64,000 nt of DNA from Terracoccus luteus. GTDB taxonomy: Bacteria; Actinomycetota; Actinomycetes; Actinomycetales; Dermatophilaceae. Location of the stretch: assembly GCF_003635045.1 (NCBI RefSeq), contig NZ_RBXT01000001.1, positions 2,542,001 to 2,606,000 on the forward strand. The letters are read 5' to 3'. Positions 29,423 through 41,841 of the stretch are shown piece by piece. The translations under genes and the position numbers were made by a program. Position 1 is the stretch's first letter, and the number at the start of each line of letters is the position of its first letter. The notes beneath the pieces were generated by a model, which ran no database searches, was not told the origin of the DNA, and saw only the letters and a list, made by a program, of their open reading frames with translations.

Positions 29423-30207
29423 CGCTCGCTCCCCTCCTCGATCTCGCGGTCAAGGTGACGCTCGACGTCGCGGTAGCCGTCGGCCGTCGCGACCTGGTCA
29501 CGGGCCACGAGCACGCGCGAGACCGACAGGTCGCTCGGCGTGCCGTCGGGCAGCAGGGCCGGGGTGTCGACCGCGTTGTGGCGCGCGTAGACACCGGGCG
29601 CGGGCAGGCCGGCGACGTTGGCGTTCTCGCGCACGCGGCGGGCGGCCCACTGTGCTTGCGTGACCTTCGGCGAGAGGCGCTCGCGGTGGGCGAGCACCAT
29701 CGCGCCGAGGGCGGCGGTGATGAGCAGGGCCGAGGTGACCTCGAAGACCCACACGTACTGGCCGAAGATCAGCTCGGCCAGACCGGTGATGTTGCCCGTC
29801 TCGCGGTTGGTCGTCACGACCTTGTCGAGGCCCGTCTGCACGGTCGACTCGTCGAAGACGGCCGAGCCGATGGTCGAGAGCAGCACCCCGGCGAGGCCGA
29901 GGACGAGCACGAGCGAGGCCCAGCGCTGCCCCTTGATCGTCTCGACGATCGAGTCGCTGCTGTCGACGCCGACGAGCATGAGCACGAAGAGGAAGAGCAT
30001 CATGACGGCGCCGGTGTAGACGAACACCTGCACGATGCCGAGGAAGTCGGCCTTCTGCATGATGTACATGACGCCGAGCAGCACCATGACGAGGGCCATG
30101 GCGAGGGCGGCGTGCACGGCCTTGCGGGCGAACAAGAGCCCCAGCGACGCGACGAACGCGAGCGGGGCCATGATCCAGAAGCCGACGGCTTCCGCGGTCG
30201 ATGTCAC
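29419..30207 (-). CDS. nuoJ: NADH-quinone oxidoreductase subunit J
   Basis: The subunit has 262 residues: five membrane helices in the first 170 followed by a hydrophilic tail of about 90 residues that is longer than in E. coli but common in actinobacteria. [26 protein letters not shown] is the conserved TM3 pi-bulge region. The GTG start overlaps the nuoI stop. Confidence 0.94.
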   Translation of the reverse strand: MTSTAEAVGFWIMAPLAFVASLGLLFARKAVHAALAMALVMVLLGVMYIMQKADFLGIVQVFVYTGAVMMLFLFVLMLVGVDSSDSIVETIKGQRWASLVLVLGLAGVLLSTIGSAVFDESTVQTGLDKVVTTNRETGNITGLAELIFGQYVWVFEVTSALLITAALGAMVLAHRERLSPKVTQAQWAARRVRENANVAGLPAPGVYARHNAVDTPALLPDGTPSDLSVSRVLVARDQVATADGYRDVERHLDREIEEGSER

Positions 30208-30983
30208 GGGTTGGCCCCTTCCCTGGTCTCGGCGGCGGTCGGGTGCAGCGTGTGGCCCACGTCGTGCTGGCCCGGGACGCGCGCGCCGACGTTACCGGGT
30301 GCCTCGGCGTCACCGTCGGACGCCCCGCCGTCGTCGGGGTCACCGGCGCTGTCGCGCGCGTCGACGTAGGCCTCCTGGGCCGTCGTCGCCCCGGAGACCT
30401 TGCCCTGGTAGTAGTCGCGCTCCTCCATGCCGTCGGCCATGGGGAACGGCGGGGGCAGCATGCCGCCCTGCAGCGGCGCGAGCAGCTGGTCCTTGGTGAA
30501 GATGAGCTTGCTGCGGTCGTTGTCGGCCAGCTCGTAGAAGTTCGTCATCGTCAGGGCGCGCGTCGGGCAGGCCTCGATGCACAGCCCGCAGAAGATGCAG
30601 CGCAGGTAGTTGATCTGGTAGACGCGGCCGTAGCGCTCACCGGGGCTGAAGCGCCCCGCGCCACCCGGCGAGTCGTCGTTGTCGGCGCCCTCGACGAGGA
30701 TCGCGTCGGCCGGGCAGGCCCACGCGCACAGCTCGCAGCCGACGCACTTCTCGAGCCCGTCCGGATGCCGGTTCAGCTGGTGGCGTCCGTGGAAGCGCGG
30801 CGCCGTGGGGCGCGGCTTCTCGGGGTACTCCTCGGTGGCGACCTTGCGGAACATCGTCGAGAACGAGACGCCGAACCCGGCGACCGCGTCGAAGAGCCCG
30901 GGCGTCCGGTCCGACGCCCTGCCGTCACCGCTGCTGCCGCGCTGGACGTCCTTGCCGGGCCTGCCGGCGGTGTCGTCAGCCAT
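30204..30983 (-). CDS. nuoI: NADH-quinone oxidoreductase subunit I
   Basis: This peripheral-arm ferredoxin subunit of 259 residues carries two [4Fe-4S] clusters (N6a, N6b): [16 protein letters not shown] and [16 protein letters not shown]. The start is decided by the ribosome site: AAGGAGG lies 6 nt before the ATG at 30983 (MADDTAG), whereas the in-frame ATG at 30989 abuts it. The C-terminal 80 residues are an Asp/Gly-rich extension beyond the usual NuoI length. Confidence 0.95.
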   Translation of the reverse strand: MADDTAGRPGKDVQRGSSGDGRASDRTPGLFDAVAGFGVSFSTMFRKVATEEYPEKPRPTAPRFHGRHQLNRHPDGLEKCVGCELCAWACPADAILVEGADNDDSPGGAGRFSPGERYGRVYQINYLRCIFCGLCIEACPTRALTMTNFYELADNDRSKLIFTKDQLLAPLQGGMLPPPFPMADGMEERDYYQGKVSGATTAQEAYVDARDSAGDPDDGGASDGDAEAPGNVGARVPGQHDVGHTLHPTAAETREGANP

Positions 30984-32430
30984 GGTCATCCTCCTTGACG
31001 ACGGTGGTGCCACCGCCGGTCGAACGGGTGGTCGGGCGGGAGCCGCCCGAGCCGGAGCCGGACAGCACCGGCTCTCGGTCGTCGCCGGTGCCGGAGCCGA
31101 TCATCGGGCCGGGCTCGACGAGGCGCTGGCCGGGCAGCGGCGGGACCGGGTAGCCGCCCGCGAACGGGTCGACCTCCTCCGGCGGGGGCTCCTCGGCGGC
31201 GGCGAGCCTGGCCGCGCGGCGGTCGTCCCAGATCCACGCGGCCGCGAGGGCGATGACGGCCACGACGCCGACGATGGTGAGGGTGGCGAGGCTGAGGTCG
31301 CGGCCGGCCACGGTGATCGTCGTGCTGCCGAGGAAGCCGAGCTGGGCGCCGCGGATGAAGGCGACGGCCACGACCCAGGCGAGCGTGATCGGGATGAGGA
31401 ACTTCCAGCCGAAGCGCATGAACTGGTCGTAGCGCACGCGCGGCAGCGACCCGCGCAGCCACACGAAGACGAAGATGAAGCTCCACATCTTGAGCGTGAA
31501 CCAGATCAGGCCCCACCAGCCGCCGTCGAACATGTTGTCGTTGATGAGCGACACGATCGGGGGCGCCGCCGGACCGCCGAGGAACATCGTCGTGGCCAGC
31601 GCCGAGACGGTGAACATGTTGACGTACTCGCCGAGGAAGAACATGGCGAAGCGCATCGAGCTGTACTCGGTGTGGAAGCCACCGGTGAGCTCGCCCTCAC
31701 CCTCGGCGAGGTCGAACGGCAGGCGGTTGGTCTCGCCGACCATGGTGATGACGTAGACGGCGAAGGAGAAGAAGGCCGGCAGGATGTACCAGAGCGAGCT
31801 CTGGGAGCTGACGATCTGCGAGGTCGACATCGAGCCGCTGTAGAGGAAGATCGCGACGAGCGAGAGGCCCATGGCGATCTCGTAGCTGATGACCTGCGCG
31901 GTCGAGCGCAGCCCGCCGAGCAGCGGGTAGGTCGAGCCCGAGCTCCAGCCGGCGAGCACGACGCCGTAGACGCCGACCGACGCCACGGCGAGCACGAGCA
32001 GCACGGCGACGGGGACGTCGGTGACCTGCAGCGGCGTCGTGTGGCCGAAGATCGTGACCGTCCCGCCGAGCGGGATGATCGAGAAGGCGACGAAGGCCAT
32101 CGTGGCGGTGATGAGCGGCGCCAGCGTGTAGATGAACTTGTCGGCCTTGGCCGGGGTGATGTCCTCCTTGAGCATCGACTTCGCACCGTCGGCGAGCGTC
32201 TGCAGGAGGCCGAAGGGGCCGTTGCGGTTCGGGCCCGGTCGCTGCTGCATGCGTCCGATGACGCGGCGCTCGAACCAGATGACGAGCAGCGTCGAGACGA
32301 GCAGGTAGACGAAGACGACGACGGCCTTGAGCAGCGCGAGCCACCACGGGGTGTCGCTGAAGTCGGCCGTCGGGTTGTCGGCGGCGGGCAGGGCGGCGGG
32401 CACCGCCGCCGCCAGCGTGAGCAGGCTCAT
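30976..32430 (-). CDS. nuoH: NADH-quinone oxidoreductase subunit H
   Basis: This membrane subunit forms the quinone-binding chamber with NuoB and NuoD. It has 484 residues and about eight helices; signatures are [24 protein letters not shown] near residue 50 and [25 protein letters not shown]. The last about 95 residues are a Pro/Gly/Ser-rich hydrophilic tail. The ATG at 32430 overlaps the nuoG stop; the open frame further upstream is shadow. Confidence 0.95.
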   Translation of the reverse strand: MSLLTLAAAVPAALPAADNPTADFSDTPWWLALLKAVVVFVYLLVSTLLVIWFERRVIGRMQQRPGPNRNGPFGLLQTLADGAKSMLKEDITPAKADKFIYTLAPLITATMAFVAFSIIPLGGTVTIFGHTTPLQVTDVPVAVLLVLAVASVGVYGVVLAGWSSGSTYPLLGGLRSTAQVISYEIAMGLSLVAIFLYSGSMSTSQIVSSQSSLWYILPAFFSFAVYVITMVGETNRLPFDLAEGEGELTGGFHTEYSSMRFAMFFLGEYVNMFTVSALATTMFLGGPAAPPIVSLINDNMFDGGWWGLIWFTLKMWSFIFVFVWLRGSLPRVRYDQFMRFGWKFLIPITLAWVVAVAFIRGAQLGFLGSTTITVAGRDLSLATLTIVGVVAVIALAAAWIWDDRRAARLAAAEEPPPEEVDPFAGGYPVPPLPGQRLVEPGPMIGSGTGDDREPVLSGSGSGGSRPTTRSTGGGTTVVKEDDHG

Positions 32431-34916
32431 GCGGCCCCTCCCTTGGTGACGGTCACGTGGTGACCGGAGTCGGCGCCGAGGCCGGTGCGCACGGCGCACC
32501 CGCGGGCGTTCGTGGGCAGCCACACGACACCGTCGAGCATGCCCTCGGTGACGGCGACGGGCAGCGTGGCCGCGCCGCGGGGTCCGCTGACGGTGACGAG
32601 GTCGCCGTCGGCGACCGCGAGGGCGGATGCCGACGTGGCCGAGAGGCGTGCGACGGGCGCGGGGGCGGTGCCGGCGAGGAACGGCTCGCCGTCCTGCATG
32701 CGGCCGGCGTCGAGCAGCGTGGCCCAGGTGGCGAGGACGAACCGCCCCTCCCCCTCGCCGGTGGTCGCCGCCCGGACCGTGGCCTCGTCGATGGTCACGT
32801 GGTGCTCGCCCTCCCAGGCGCCGAGCGCCTCGAGCTGGGCGTGGATCTCGCGGCGCGTGCGCGTCTCGAGGAAGAAGCCCATCTCGGCGGCGAGCATGTC
32901 GAGCGCCCGGTGGTCGCTGACGGCGTTGCTGTCGAGCGCCTGCTCGAAGGTGCGCACGCGCCCCTCCCAGTCGACGAACGAGCCGCCCTTCTCGGCGTGG
33001 GCCGCGACGGGCAGCACGACGTCGGCCAGCTCGGTGACCGGCGACTCACGCAGCTCGAGCGAGACGACGAACGCCTGCTCGAGGGCCGTGCGGGCGTGCT
33101 CCGAGCCGATGTCGGCCGGGTCGACGCCACCGACGACGAGCGCGTCGATCTCGCCCCGCGGGACCGCGACGAGGATGCCCTCGGTGTCGCGGGCCGGGGT
33201 GTCGGGCAGGTGCTCGACCTCCCACACGCCGGCGACCTCACCGCGGGCGGCACGGTCGGCGACGGGACGGCCGCCGGGCAGCAGCGAGCCGAGCGCGCCG
33301 ACCTCGAGGGCCCCGCGCTCCCCCGCCCGACGCGGCACCCACGCGAGGCGTGCCCCGGTCGAGGTCGCGAGCTCCGCCGCGGCGCGCAGGGCCCCGGGCG
33401 AGGTGGCGAGGCGCTCGCCGACGAGCACGACCGCACCCTGGCCGAGGGCCTCGCGAGCCAGCCGACCGGCATCCGACGAACCGAGGTCACGCAGCACGTC
33501 GGCCTCGTGCCCGGGGACGGCGGGCACGAGCCTGCCGCCCGTCTTCTCGAGGCCGCGGGTGGGCACGGCGCCCACGGAGAACACCTTGGTCTTGTTGTGA
33601 CGCCACGCCTTGCGCAGGCGCAGGAACACGATCGGGCTCTCGTCCTCGGGCTCGAGGCCGACGAGCACGACGGCCGGCGCGTGCTCGAGGTCGGTGTACG
33701 TGACCGAGCCCCCATCGGGGCCGGTGCCGACGACGTGCTCGGCGAGGAAGTCGACCTCCTCGACCGAGTGCGGGCGCGAGCGGAAGTCGACGTCGTTCGT
33801 GCCGAGCACGACGCGGGCGAACTTGCCGTAGGCGTAGGCGTCCTCGCTCGACACGCGACCGCCGACGAGCACGCCGGCGCCGCGCGAGCGGGCGAGGCCG
33901 GCGGCGGCGAACTCGAGCGCCTCGGGCCAGCCGACGACGCGCAGCTCGCCACCCTTGGTGTCGCGCACCATCGGCAGGGTGATGCGGTCGGGCTGGGTGG
34001 CGTAGGTGAAGGCCCACCGGCCCTTGTCGCAGTTCCACTCCTCGTTGACCTCGGGGTCGAGGGCGGCGAGGCGACGCAGCACGACGCCGCGGCGGTGGTC
34101 GGTGCGGGTGGCGCAGCCGCTCGCACAGTGCTCGCACACCGACGGGGTCGACACGAGGTCGAACGGGCGCGAGCGGAAGCGGTAGGCCGCGCCGGTGAGC
34201 GCGCCGACCGGGCAGATCTGCACCGTGTTGCCCGAGAAGTAGCTCTCGAACGGCTTGTCCTCGTAGATGCCGATCTGCTGCAGCGCACCACGCTCGACGA
34301 GGGCGATGAAGGGGTCGCCGGCGATCTGGTCGCTGAACCGGGTGCAGCGGGCGCAGAGCACGCAGCGCTCACGGTCGAGCAGCACCTGCGAGCTGATGTT
34401 GACCGGCTTGGGGTAGGTGCGCTTGACGTCCTCGAAGCGCGACACCGACCGACCGCTGCTCATGGCCTGGTTCTGCAGGGGGCACTCGCCGCCCTTGTCG
34501 CAGACCGGGCAGTCGAGCGGGTGGTTGATGAGCAGCAGCTCCATGACGCCGTGCTGGGCCTTCTCGGCCACCTTCGAGGTCTGCTGCGTGTTGACGACCA
34601 TGCCGGGGCTGACCGCCATCGTGCACGAGGCCTGCGGCTTCGGCATGGGACGCACGTTGCCCTCGCGGTCGGGCATGGCGACGTCGACGAGGCACTGGCG
34701 GCACGCGCCGACCGGGTCGAGCAGCGGGTGGTCGCAGAAGCGCGGGATCTCGATCCCGACGGTCTCGGCGGCGCGGATGACGAGCGTGCCCTTGGGCACG
34801 CTCACCTCGACGCCGTCGATCGTCAGCGTGACGTCGTCGGCCTTCTTCGGCGGCGTGGCGTCGCCACCCGAGTCGACGGCGTTGCCGCCGGCGCTGGGTG
34901 AGGTGGTCACGGTCAT
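32427..34916 (-). CDS. nuoG: NADH-quinone oxidoreductase subunit G
   Basis: The largest peripheral subunit, 829 residues, carrying several Fe-S clusters. Visible in order are the [2Fe-2S] set ([15 protein letters not shown]), the His/Cys set [22 protein letters not shown] with CPVGAL, and the N7 set CEHCASGC with NCDKGRW about 27 residues on. The rest is a degenerate molybdopterin-oxidoreductase fold. N7 is lost in many complexes I and its retention is noteworthy. The ATG overlaps the nuoF stop region by ATGA. Confidence 0.95.
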   Translation of the reverse strand: MTVTTSPSAGGNAVDSGGDATPPKKADDVTLTIDGVEVSVPKGTLVIRAAETVGIEIPRFCDHPLLDPVGACRQCLVDVAMPDREGNVRPMPKPQASCTMAVSPGMVVNTQQTSKVAEKAQHGVMELLLINHPLDCPVCDKGGECPLQNQAMSSGRSVSRFEDVKRTYPKPVNISSQVLLDRERCVLCARCTRFSDQIAGDPFIALVERGALQQIGIYEDKPFESYFSGNTVQICPVGALTGAAYRFRSRPFDLVSTPSVCEHCASGCATRTDHRRGVVLRRLAALDPEVNEEWNCDKGRWAFTYATQPDRITLPMVRDTKGGELRVVGWPEALEFAAAGLARSRGAGVLVGGRVSSEDAYAYGKFARVVLGTNDVDFRSRPHSVEEVDFLAEHVVGTGPDGGSVTYTDLEHAPAVVLVGLEPEDESPIVFLRLRKAWRHNKTKVFSVGAVPTRGLEKTGGRLVPAVPGHEADVLRDLGSSDAGRLAREALGQGAVVLVGERLATSPGALRAAAELATSTGARLAWVPRRAGERGALEVGALGSLLPGGRPVADRAARGEVAGVWEVEHLPDTPARDTEGILVAVPRGEIDALVVGGVDPADIGSEHARTALEQAFVVSLELRESPVTELADVVLPVAAHAEKGGSFVDWEGRVRTFEQALDSNAVSDHRALDMLAAEMGFFLETRTRREIHAQLEALGAWEGEHHVTIDEATVRAATTGEGEGRFVLATWATLLDAGRMQDGEPFLAGTAPAPVARLSATSASALAVADGDLVTVSGPRGAATLPVAVTEGMLDGVVWLPTNARGCAVRTGLGADSGHHVTVTKGGAA

Positions 34917-36271
34917 GCGGTCACCATCCCGGTGGGTTCCTTGGGGCCGGTGCCCGGGGCGGATGCCGGGTCGCTCGTCGCGAACAGCACCGACCTCTCG
35001 GGCGGGAAGAGGACGTGGGCCGGGGTGTGCATGCCGGCCTCGAACTCCTCGCGGAAGTACTGCACCGCGGACGTGATCGGGCTCGTCGCGGCGTCACCCA
35101 GGGCGCAGAAGCTGCGGCCGAGGATGTTGTCGCAGATGTCGACGAGCTTGTCGATGTCGTCCTGCGTGCCCTCGCCGTTCTCGATGCGGTTCATGATCTG
35201 GCGCAGCCACCACGTGCCCTCGCGGCACGGGGTGCACTTGCCGCACGACTCGTGGGCGTAGAAGTCGGTCCAGCGGGCGACGGCGCGCACGACCGAGACG
35301 GTCTCGTCGAACACCTGCAGGGCGCGGGTGCCGAGCATCGAGCCCGCTGCGGCCACCGAGTCGAAGTCGAGGGGCACGTCGAGGTGCTCGTCGGTGAAGA
35401 TCGGGGTCGAGCTGCCGCCCGGGGTCCAGAACTTGAGGCGGTGGCCCTGGCGCATGCCACCGGCGAGGTCGATGAGCTCGCGCATCGTGATGCCGAGCGG
35501 CGCCTCGAACTGGCCGGGGTTGGCGACGTGGCCCGACAGGCTGAAGATGCCGAAACCGGTCGACTTCTCGGTGCCCATGCCCTTGAACCAGTCGGAGCCC
35601 TCGAGGATGATCCCGGGCACCGAGGCGATGGACTCGACGTTGTTGACCGACGTCGGGCGGGCGTAGAGCCCGGCCGCGCCGGGGAACGGCGGCTTGAGGC
35701 GCGGCTGGCCGCGGCGGCCCTCGAGCGAGTCGAGCAGCGCCGTCTCCTCACCGCAGATGTACGCGCCGGCGCCGGCGTGCACGGTGATGTCGATCGTGAC
35801 GCCCTTGCCGCCGACGTCCGTGCCGAGCAGCCCGGCCTCGCGGGCCTCCTCGACCGCCCGCAGCAGGCGGCGGTAGACGTGCAGCAGCTCGCCGCGCAGG
35901 TAGATGAAGGCGTGCTCGCAGCCGATGGCGTACGAGCTGATGGCGACGCCCTCGATGAGGGCGTGCGGGTTGGCCATCATGAGCGGGGTGTCCTTGCACG
36001 TCCCGGGCTCGGACTCGTCGGCGTTGACGACGAGGTAGCGCGGGCCGCCGTCGGGCGGGCTCATGAACGACCACTTCATGCCGGTCGGGAAGCCGGCGCC
36101 GCCGCGGCCGCGGATGCTGGAGTCCTTGACGGCGTCGATGATGGCCTGCGGCTCCATGGCGAGGGCCTTCTCGAGCGCCTCGTAGCCACGGTGGCGGCGG
36201 TAGGTCTCGAGGGTCCAGGAGCGAGGGTCGTCCCAGAACTTCGTCAGGATCGGGGTGAGTGTGTCGGTCAT
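34913..36271 (-). CDS. nuoF: NADH-quinone oxidoreductase subunit F
   Basis: The NADH- and FMN-binding subunit, 452 residues. [15 protein letters not shown] (about 54-68) is the NADH/FMN glycine motif, and ESEPGTCKD and [19 protein letters not shown] follow. [15 protein letters not shown] with the later Cys in LGDAAT-preceding FCALGD binds cluster N3. It is coupled to nuoE and nuoG by 4-bp overlaps. Confidence 0.95.
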   Translation of the reverse strand: MTDTLTPILTKFWDDPRSWTLETYRRHRGYEALEKALAMEPQAIIDAVKDSSIRGRGGAGFPTGMKWSFMSPPDGGPRYLVVNADESEPGTCKDTPLMMANPHALIEGVAISSYAIGCEHAFIYLRGELLHVYRRLLRAVEEAREAGLLGTDVGGKGVTIDITVHAGAGAYICGEETALLDSLEGRRGQPRLKPPFPGAAGLYARPTSVNNVESIASVPGIILEGSDWFKGMGTEKSTGFGIFSLSGHVANPGQFEAPLGITMRELIDLAGGMRQGHRLKFWTPGGSSTPIFTDEHLDVPLDFDSVAAAGSMLGTRALQVFDETVSVVRAVARWTDFYAHESCGKCTPCREGTWWLRQIMNRIENGEGTQDDIDKLVDICDNILGRSFCALGDAATSPITSAVQYFREEFEAGMHTPAHVLFPPERSVLFATSDPASAPGTGPKEPTGMVTA

Positions 36272-37224
36272 CGCGACTCGTCCTTCCCATCGGTGGCCGC
36301 CGTGCCGGTGCTGCCCGTCGTGCCCGTGCCCCCCGTCGAACCGGGGGTCCTGCCCTTGCTCTCCTCGGCCGCCGTGGGGCCGGCGTCCTCGGCACCCGCG
36401 GGCGAGCCGTCGGGCGAGGCCGCCGGGACGTCCTGGGCGCCGCTCGCGCCACCGGCGGTGCCGGCGTCCGCGTCGCGCTCCTCCGGGGCGTGGCTGCCGT
36501 CGGGGCGCTGGTCGCCGGGGGCGACCCAGCCGCGGTCGTGCGCGATGCGCAGCCCGAGCAGGGAGGCCGGCCCGGCGCCGACGCCCTCGTCGGCGCGGCC
36601 GTCGCTGAAGCCGGCGAGCACCCGAGACATCTGCTTGAAGCTGCAGACGCTGTCGGCGCCCCGCGTCGGCGTGACGGTCCGTCCGGCCCGCAGGTCGTCG
36701 ACGAGCGCCACGGTGCTCTCAGGAGTCTGGTTGTCGAAGAACTCCCAGTTCGTCATGACGACGGGCGCGTAGTCGCAGGCGGCGTTGCACTCGACGCGCT
36801 CGAGCGTGATGCGACCGTCGTCGGTCGTCTCGTCGTGCCCGATGCCGAGGTGCTCGGAGACCCGGTCGAAGATCGCGTCGCCGCCCATGATGGCGCAGAG
36901 GGTGTTCGTGCAGACCCCGACGGTGTACTCACCGTTGGGGTGGCGCTTGTACTGCGTGTAGAACGTCGCGACGCCGCTGACCTCGGCCTCGGTGAGGTCG
37001 AGCACGTCGGCGCAGAAGCTCACGCCACGGCCGCTGACGTAGCCGTCGACCGACTGCACGAGGTGCAGCAACGGCAGCAGCGCGGAACGCTTCTGCGGGT
37101 AGCGCGCGACGACCTGGGCGGCGTCCTCGTGCAGCCTCGCCAGCACGTCGTCGGCGTAGGGCGCCTTCGACTCGGGGCTGACGTGCAGGAACCCGGAGGC
37201 CGCTGCGGTGTCGTGTCCGCTCAA
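36268..37224 (-). CDS. nuoE: NADH-quinone oxidoreductase subunit E
   Basis: A thioredoxin-like [2Fe-2S] subunit (N1a) that partners NuoF. The cluster cysteines are in [12 protein letters not shown] and [12 protein letters not shown] propose a TTG start at 37224: it overlaps the nuoD stop (TTGA), and GGGAGGAG lies 7 nt upstream; the longer open frame is nuoD shadow. That gives 318 residues, of which about the last 120 are a Ser/Gly/Thr/Asp-rich disordered extension not needed for the core fold. Confidence 0.92.
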   Translation of the reverse strand: MSGHDTAAASGFLHVSPESKAPYADDVLARLHEDAAQVVARYPQKRSALLPLLHLVQSVDGYVSGRGVSFCADVLDLTEAEVSGVATFYTQYKRHPNGEYTVGVCTNTLCAIMGGDAIFDRVSEHLGIGHDETTDDGRITLERVECNAACDYAPVVMTNWEFFDNQTPESTVALVDDLRAGRTVTPTRGADSVCSFKQMSRVLAGFSDGRADEGVGAGPASLLGLRIAHDRGWVAPGDQRPDGSHAPEERDADAGTAGGASGAQDVPAASPDGSPAGAEDAGPTAAEESKGRTPGSTGGTGTTGSTGTAATDGKDESR

Positions 37225-38600
37225 CGGTCCACTCCTCCCATGACGGGGTCGATCGAGGCGACGGCGACGATGACGTCGGCGATCTGGCCGCCCTCGCACA
37301 TCGCGGCCACGGCCTGCAGGTTGTTGAAGCTCGGGTCGCGGAAGTGCGCGCGGTAGGGGCGCGTGCCGCCGTCGGAGACGAGGTGGCAGCCGAGCTCGCC
37401 CTTGGCCGACTCGACGGCCTGGTAGGCCTGGCCGGGCGGGACCCGGAAGCCCTCGGTCACGAGCTTGAAGTGGTGGATGAGCGACTCCATCGAGGTGCCC
37501 ATGATCTCGCGGATGTGGTCGAGGCTGTTGCCGAGGCCGTCGCCGCCGAGGGCCAGCTGCGCCGGCCACGCGATCTTCTTGTCGGCGACCATGACCGGGC
37601 CCTCGCCCGCCTGCAGCCGCTCGGTGCACTGCTCGACGATCTTGAGCGACTCGTACATCTCGTCGATGCGGATGCGCAGGCGGCCGTAGGCGTCCTGGCT
37701 CGTGCGGGTGATGACGTCGAAGTCGTAGGTCTCGTAGCCGCAGTACGGGTCGACCTTGCGCAGGTCGTGCGGCAGCCCGGTCGAGCGCAGCACCGGGCCG
37801 GTGATGCCGAGGGCCATGCAGCCGGCGAGGTCGAGCACGCCGACGTCGACGGTGCGGCCCTTGAGGATGGGGTTCTCGTTGAGCAGCGCCTCGAGCTCAC
37901 CGAGGCCGCGACGCAGCTCGGGCACCATCTCGCGCAGGGCGTCGATCGAGCCGGGCGGGAGGTCCTGGGCGACGCCACCGGGGCGGATGTACGCGTTGTT
38001 CATGCGCAGGCCGGTGATCATCTCGATGACGCGCAGCAACCGCTCGCGCTCGCGGAAGCCGACGGTCATGACCGTCGTCGCACCCATCTCCATGCCACCG
38101 GTGCCGAGGCAGATGAGGTGGCTGCTGATGCGGGTCATCTCCATCATGAGCACCCGGATGACGCTCGCGCGCTCGGGGATCTCGTCGGTGATGCCGAGCA
38201 GCTTCTCCATGGCGAGGCAGTAGGCCGTCTCCTGGAACATGGGCGTGAGGTAGTCCATGCGCGTGCAGAACGTGACGCCCTGCACCCAGGTGCGGTATTC
38301 CATGTTCTTCTCGATGCCGGTGTGCAGGTAGCCGATGCCCGCGCGGGCCTCGGTCACCGTCTCGCCGTCGAGCTCGAGGATGAGGCGGAGCACGCCGTGC
38401 GTCGACGGGTGCTGCGGACCCATGTTGACGACGATGCGCTCCTCGTGGAGGGCGCTCGCCTCGTCGACGAGGTCGTCCCAGTCGCCGCCGGTCGCGTTGA
38501 AGACGTGCGAGGTGTCGCTCACCGCGTCGTCGGCCAGCGAGCTGGCGTAGGGGTCGTGCTCGGCGCCCGTGGGCGTTCCGGTGCTGGTCTGGGTGCTCAT
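37221..38600 (-). CDS. nuoD: NADH-quinone oxidoreductase subunit D
   Basis: The 49-kDa-type quinone-site subunit, 459 residues. [16 protein letters not shown] (about 57-72) holds the conserved quinone-site His; [16 protein letters not shown] and [11 protein letters not shown]-like [13 protein letters not shown] are also typical. The last residues (MGGVDR) include the conserved C-terminal Asp-Arg. The ATG at 38600 overlaps the nuoC stop by one base. Confidence 0.95.
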   Translation of the reverse strand: MSTQTSTGTPTGAEHDPYASSLADDAVSDTSHVFNATGGDWDDLVDEASALHEERIVVNMGPQHPSTHGVLRLILELDGETVTEARAGIGYLHTGIEKNMEYRTWVQGVTFCTRMDYLTPMFQETAYCLAMEKLLGITDEIPERASVIRVLMMEMTRISSHLICLGTGGMEMGATTVMTVGFRERERLLRVIEMITGLRMNNAYIRPGGVAQDLPPGSIDALREMVPELRRGLGELEALLNENPILKGRTVDVGVLDLAGCMALGITGPVLRSTGLPHDLRKVDPYCGYETYDFDVITRTSQDAYGRLRIRIDEMYESLKIVEQCTERLQAGEGPVMVADKKIAWPAQLALGGDGLGNSLDHIREIMGTSMESLIHHFKLVTEGFRVPPGQAYQAVESAKGELGCHLVSDGGTRPYRAHFRDPSFNNLQAVAAMCEGGQIADVIVAVASIDPVMGGVDR

Positions 38601-39369
38601 CAGTTGTACGACCTCCGCTGGTCGGGCGGTGGGACCGTCGCGCCCTTGTACTCGACGTCGATGCCACCGAGGGGGTAGTCCTTGCGCTGCGGGTGACCCG
38701 GCCAGTCGTCGGGCATGAGGATGCGGGTCAGGGCCGGGTGTCCGTCGAACTCGATGCCGAACATGTCCCAGGTCTCGCGCTCGTGCCAGTCGTTGGCCGG
38801 GTAGGTCGACACGATCGACGGGATGTGACGGTCGTCGTCGGGGCAGCTGACCTCGACCCGGACCCGCTTGCCGCCGTTGGTGATCGACAGGAAGTGGTAG
38901 ACGGCGTGCAGCTCCTCGCCGGTGCGCTCGGGGTAGTTGACCCCCGACACGCCGGTGCAGATCTCGAAGCGCAGCGCCGGGTCGTCGCGCAGGGCGCGGG
39001 CGACGGCCGGCAGGTGCTGACGGCGCACGTTGAGCGTCATCTCGCCACGGTCGACGACGACGCTCTCGACCGCCTCGGCGAACGAGGCGGTGCCGCCGAC
39101 GAGCGCCCGCTCGAGGTCGTCGGCGAGGGCGTCGAAGTAGCTGCCGTAGGGGCGGCTGGCCGCGCCCGCGACGAGGACGGGGCGACGGATGCCGGCGTAG
39201 CCGGACGTGTCGCCGCCCTGGGTGGCGCCGAACATGCCCTGGCGCATCCCGACGACGCGCGGCTCGCTGCCGCTGCCCTCGCGGCGCAGGTCGACCTCGC
39301 CCGGCGTCAGGCCGGTCGTCTGGTCACCCGCGCTGCCGGCCTCGGGGCCGGACTTCTTCTCGGCGTCGC

Positions 39370-39373
<4 letters not shown>
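38600..39373 (-). CDS. nuoC: NADH-quinone oxidoreductase subunit C
   Basis: The 30-kDa-type subunit, 257 residues. The conserved C-terminal block is [40 protein letters not shown]. The first about 75 residues are an acidic/Gly-rich extension. The ATG at 39373 overlaps the nuoB stop (ATGA). NuoC stabilises the NuoB-NuoD connection in the peripheral arm. Confidence 0.95.
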
Positions 39374-39924
<551 letters not shown>

Positions 39925-40021
39925 TTCTTCTCCTCGTTGGTGCGTGCTGCCCCGTCGGCGCCGGCGTGGTGGGCCGGTGCGGTCGGCGGGAAGTCGGTGG
40001 GGTGGACCGGAGCCGGTGGGC

Positions 40022-40384
40022 TCAGTCCCAGTCGAGACCGCCGCGCCGCCACACGTAGGCGTAGGCGACGAAGACGGTGAGGATGAACAGGACCATCTCG
40101 ACGAGCGCGAACAGGCCCAGCTTGTTGAAGGCGACGGCGAACGGATAGAGGAAGATCGACTCGATGTCGAAGATGATGAAGAGCATCGCCGTCAGGTAGT
40201 ACTTGATCGGCACGCGGCCGCCGCCGGCCGCCTGGGGCGTGGGCTGGATGCCGCACTCGTAGGCCTCGAGCTTGGCGCGGTTGTAGCGCTTCGGGCCGAC
40301 GACGAGCGAGGTGCCCACCGAGCCCGCGGCGAAGACGAGCCCGAGGGCCGCCATGAACAAGATCGGGACGTAGGGCTCGTTCAT
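40022..40384 (-). CDS. nuoA: NADH-quinone oxidoreductase subunit A
   Basis: A three-helix membrane subunit of 120 residues. YECGIQPT holds the conserved loop Cys, with [25 protein letters not shown] including the conserved membrane acidic residues. A TAGGAT -10-like hexamer lies at 40430-40435 on this strand, 45 bp before the start. The gene follows the reductase-like gene at 40464 by 79 bp, so nuo may also be read from that promoter. Confidence 0.95.
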   Translation of the reverse strand: MNEPYVPILFMAALGLVFAAGSVGTSLVVGPKRYNRAKLEAYECGIQPTPQAAGGGRVPIKYYLTAMLFIIFDIESIFLYPFAVAFNKLGLFALVEMVLFILTVFVAYAYVWRRGGLDWD

Positions 40385-40463
40385 CCTTCGTCACTTCCCT
40401 TCCGCTCCGGGCGCCTCCGCGGCGCTTTCATCCTATGGGCCACCACCGACGGCGTGCTGGGCG

Positions 40464-41762
40464 TCATGCGCTCGGCGCGATCCGTGTGACGGCGTTCATG
40501 AGCCGGTCGCCGGCGCCGCGACCCGCGGGGTCGGGCAGGTTGGCCATGATCTTGAGCAGGAACCGCATGAGCGTCGTGCGCGGCAGCCCGTAGCGGGTGG
40601 CGAGGCGCATGACGTCCGGGTTGCCGATGGCGTGGGCGAACCAGCGCCCGAGGGTGAAGTAGCCGCCGAGCTCGTGCTTCATGACGGCGGGGTAGCGCGC
40701 GAGCACCCGCTCGCGCCCGGCGTCGGTGGGGCGTGCCATCGCCTGGGCGACGAGCTCGGCCCCGAGGCGGGCGGCCTCGAGGGCGTAGTCGATGCCCTCG
40801 CCGTTGAACGGGTTGACCATGCCGCCGGCGTCGCCGACGAGCAGCAGACCGTCGGCGTAGAGTGGGGTGCGGTTGAAGCCCATCGGCAGCGCCGCGCCGC
40901 GGATCGGCCCGGCCGACTCGTCGTGCTCGAGCTGCCAGTCGGCGTCGATGTCGGCCACCCAGCGCCGCATGACGTCCTTGAAGTCCGTCTTCTGGAAGGC
41001 CGAGGTCGTGTCGAGCGTGCCGAGGCCGACGTTGGTGCGGCCGTCCTCGAGCGGGAAGAGCCAGCCGTACCCGGGCATGAGGATGCGGTTGCCGCGGTCG
41101 TCGCGGGTCCACAGCTCGAGGTGGCTCTCGAGGTAGTCGTCGCGGCGCGGCGTGCGGTAGTAGGCCCGCACCGCCACCCCCATGACGCGGTCGTCACGAC
41201 GCGGGCGGCCGACGCTCGTGGCCAGGCGCGAGGAGACCCCGTCGCTCGCGATGACGACCGGCGCGCGGTAGGTGACGGTCTCGCCCGTGGCCCGCCCCGC
41301 GTCGTCGAGACGCTTGGCCGTGACGCCGGTGACCCGGCCCGAGCCGTCGCGCACCGGCGCGGTGACGCTCGTGCGTTCGTGCAGCAGGGCGCCCCGCGAC
41401 TCGGCGTGGCGCGCGAGGGCCTCGTCGAGCTGGGCGCGGGTGCGCACCATGCCGTAGCCCGGGAAGGCCGGGCTCTCGGGCCAGTCGAGCTGCAGCGTGT
41501 GGCCGCCGCCCTTGATGCGCAGCCCCTTGGTGCGCTGCCACCCCGTCGTGTCGACGCCGAGGGAGATGAGCTCCTTGGTCGCGCGCGGGGTCAGGCCGTC
41601 GCCGCAGATCTTGTCGCGGGGGAACGCCGCCTTCTCGACCATGACCACGTCGAGCCCGTGGTCGGCGAGGTAGGCCGCCGTGGCCGCCCCACCCGGACCG
41701 GCCCCGACGACCACGACGTCGGCGCGGTGCGCATCCGTCCCGATGGTCTCGGCGCTCGACAT
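40464..41762 (-). CDS. geranylgeranyl reductase family flavoprotein (menaquinone reductase MenJ-like)
   Basis: This FAD-dependent reductase has 432 residues. The Rossmann motif is VVVVGAGPGGAATAAYLADHG (about 15-35), then FPRDKICGDGLTPRATKEL, the family signature. PGYGWLFPLEDGRTNVGLG and LVGDAGGMVNPFNGEGIDYALE complete the FAD site. In M. tuberculosis the homologue next to menG (Rv0561c, MenJ) saturates one isoprene unit of menaquinone. Placement between menG and nuoA here strongly favours that role, but other prenyl reductions are possible. Confidence 0.88.
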   Translation of the reverse strand: MSSAETIGTDAHRADVVVVGAGPGGAATAAYLADHGLDVVMVEKAAFPRDKICGDGLTPRATKELISLGVDTTGWQRTKGLRIKGGGHTLQLDWPESPAFPGYGMVRTRAQLDEALARHAESRGALLHERTSVTAPVRDGSGRVTGVTAKRLDDAGRATGETVTYRAPVVIASDGVSSRLATSVGRPRRDDRVMGVAVRAYYRTPRRDDYLESHLELWTRDDRGNRILMPGYGWLFPLEDGRTNVGLGTLDTTSAFQKTDFKDVMRRWVADIDADWQLEHDESAGPIRGAALPMGFNRTPLYADGLLLVGDAGGMVNPFNGEGIDYALEAARLGAELVAQAMARPTDAGRERVLARYPAVMKHELGGYFTLGRWFAHAIGNPDVMRLATRYGLPRTTLMRFLLKIMANLPDPAGRGAGDRLMNAVTRIAPSA

Positions 41763-41841
41763 GGTCGTGCTCCCTGCTGCTCTGCGATGGGACCCGTCGC
41801 GCGTGGCGGGACGGGAGGTGCCGGGTCCGTGCGCGCCTGCT

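Noticed and set aside
40411-40425. Terminator between the menJ-like gene and nuoA (GCGCC-TCCGC-GGCGC)
   Set aside because: The stem is only 5 bp with no T-run, and the 79-bp gap is compatible with read-through; chance in this composition.
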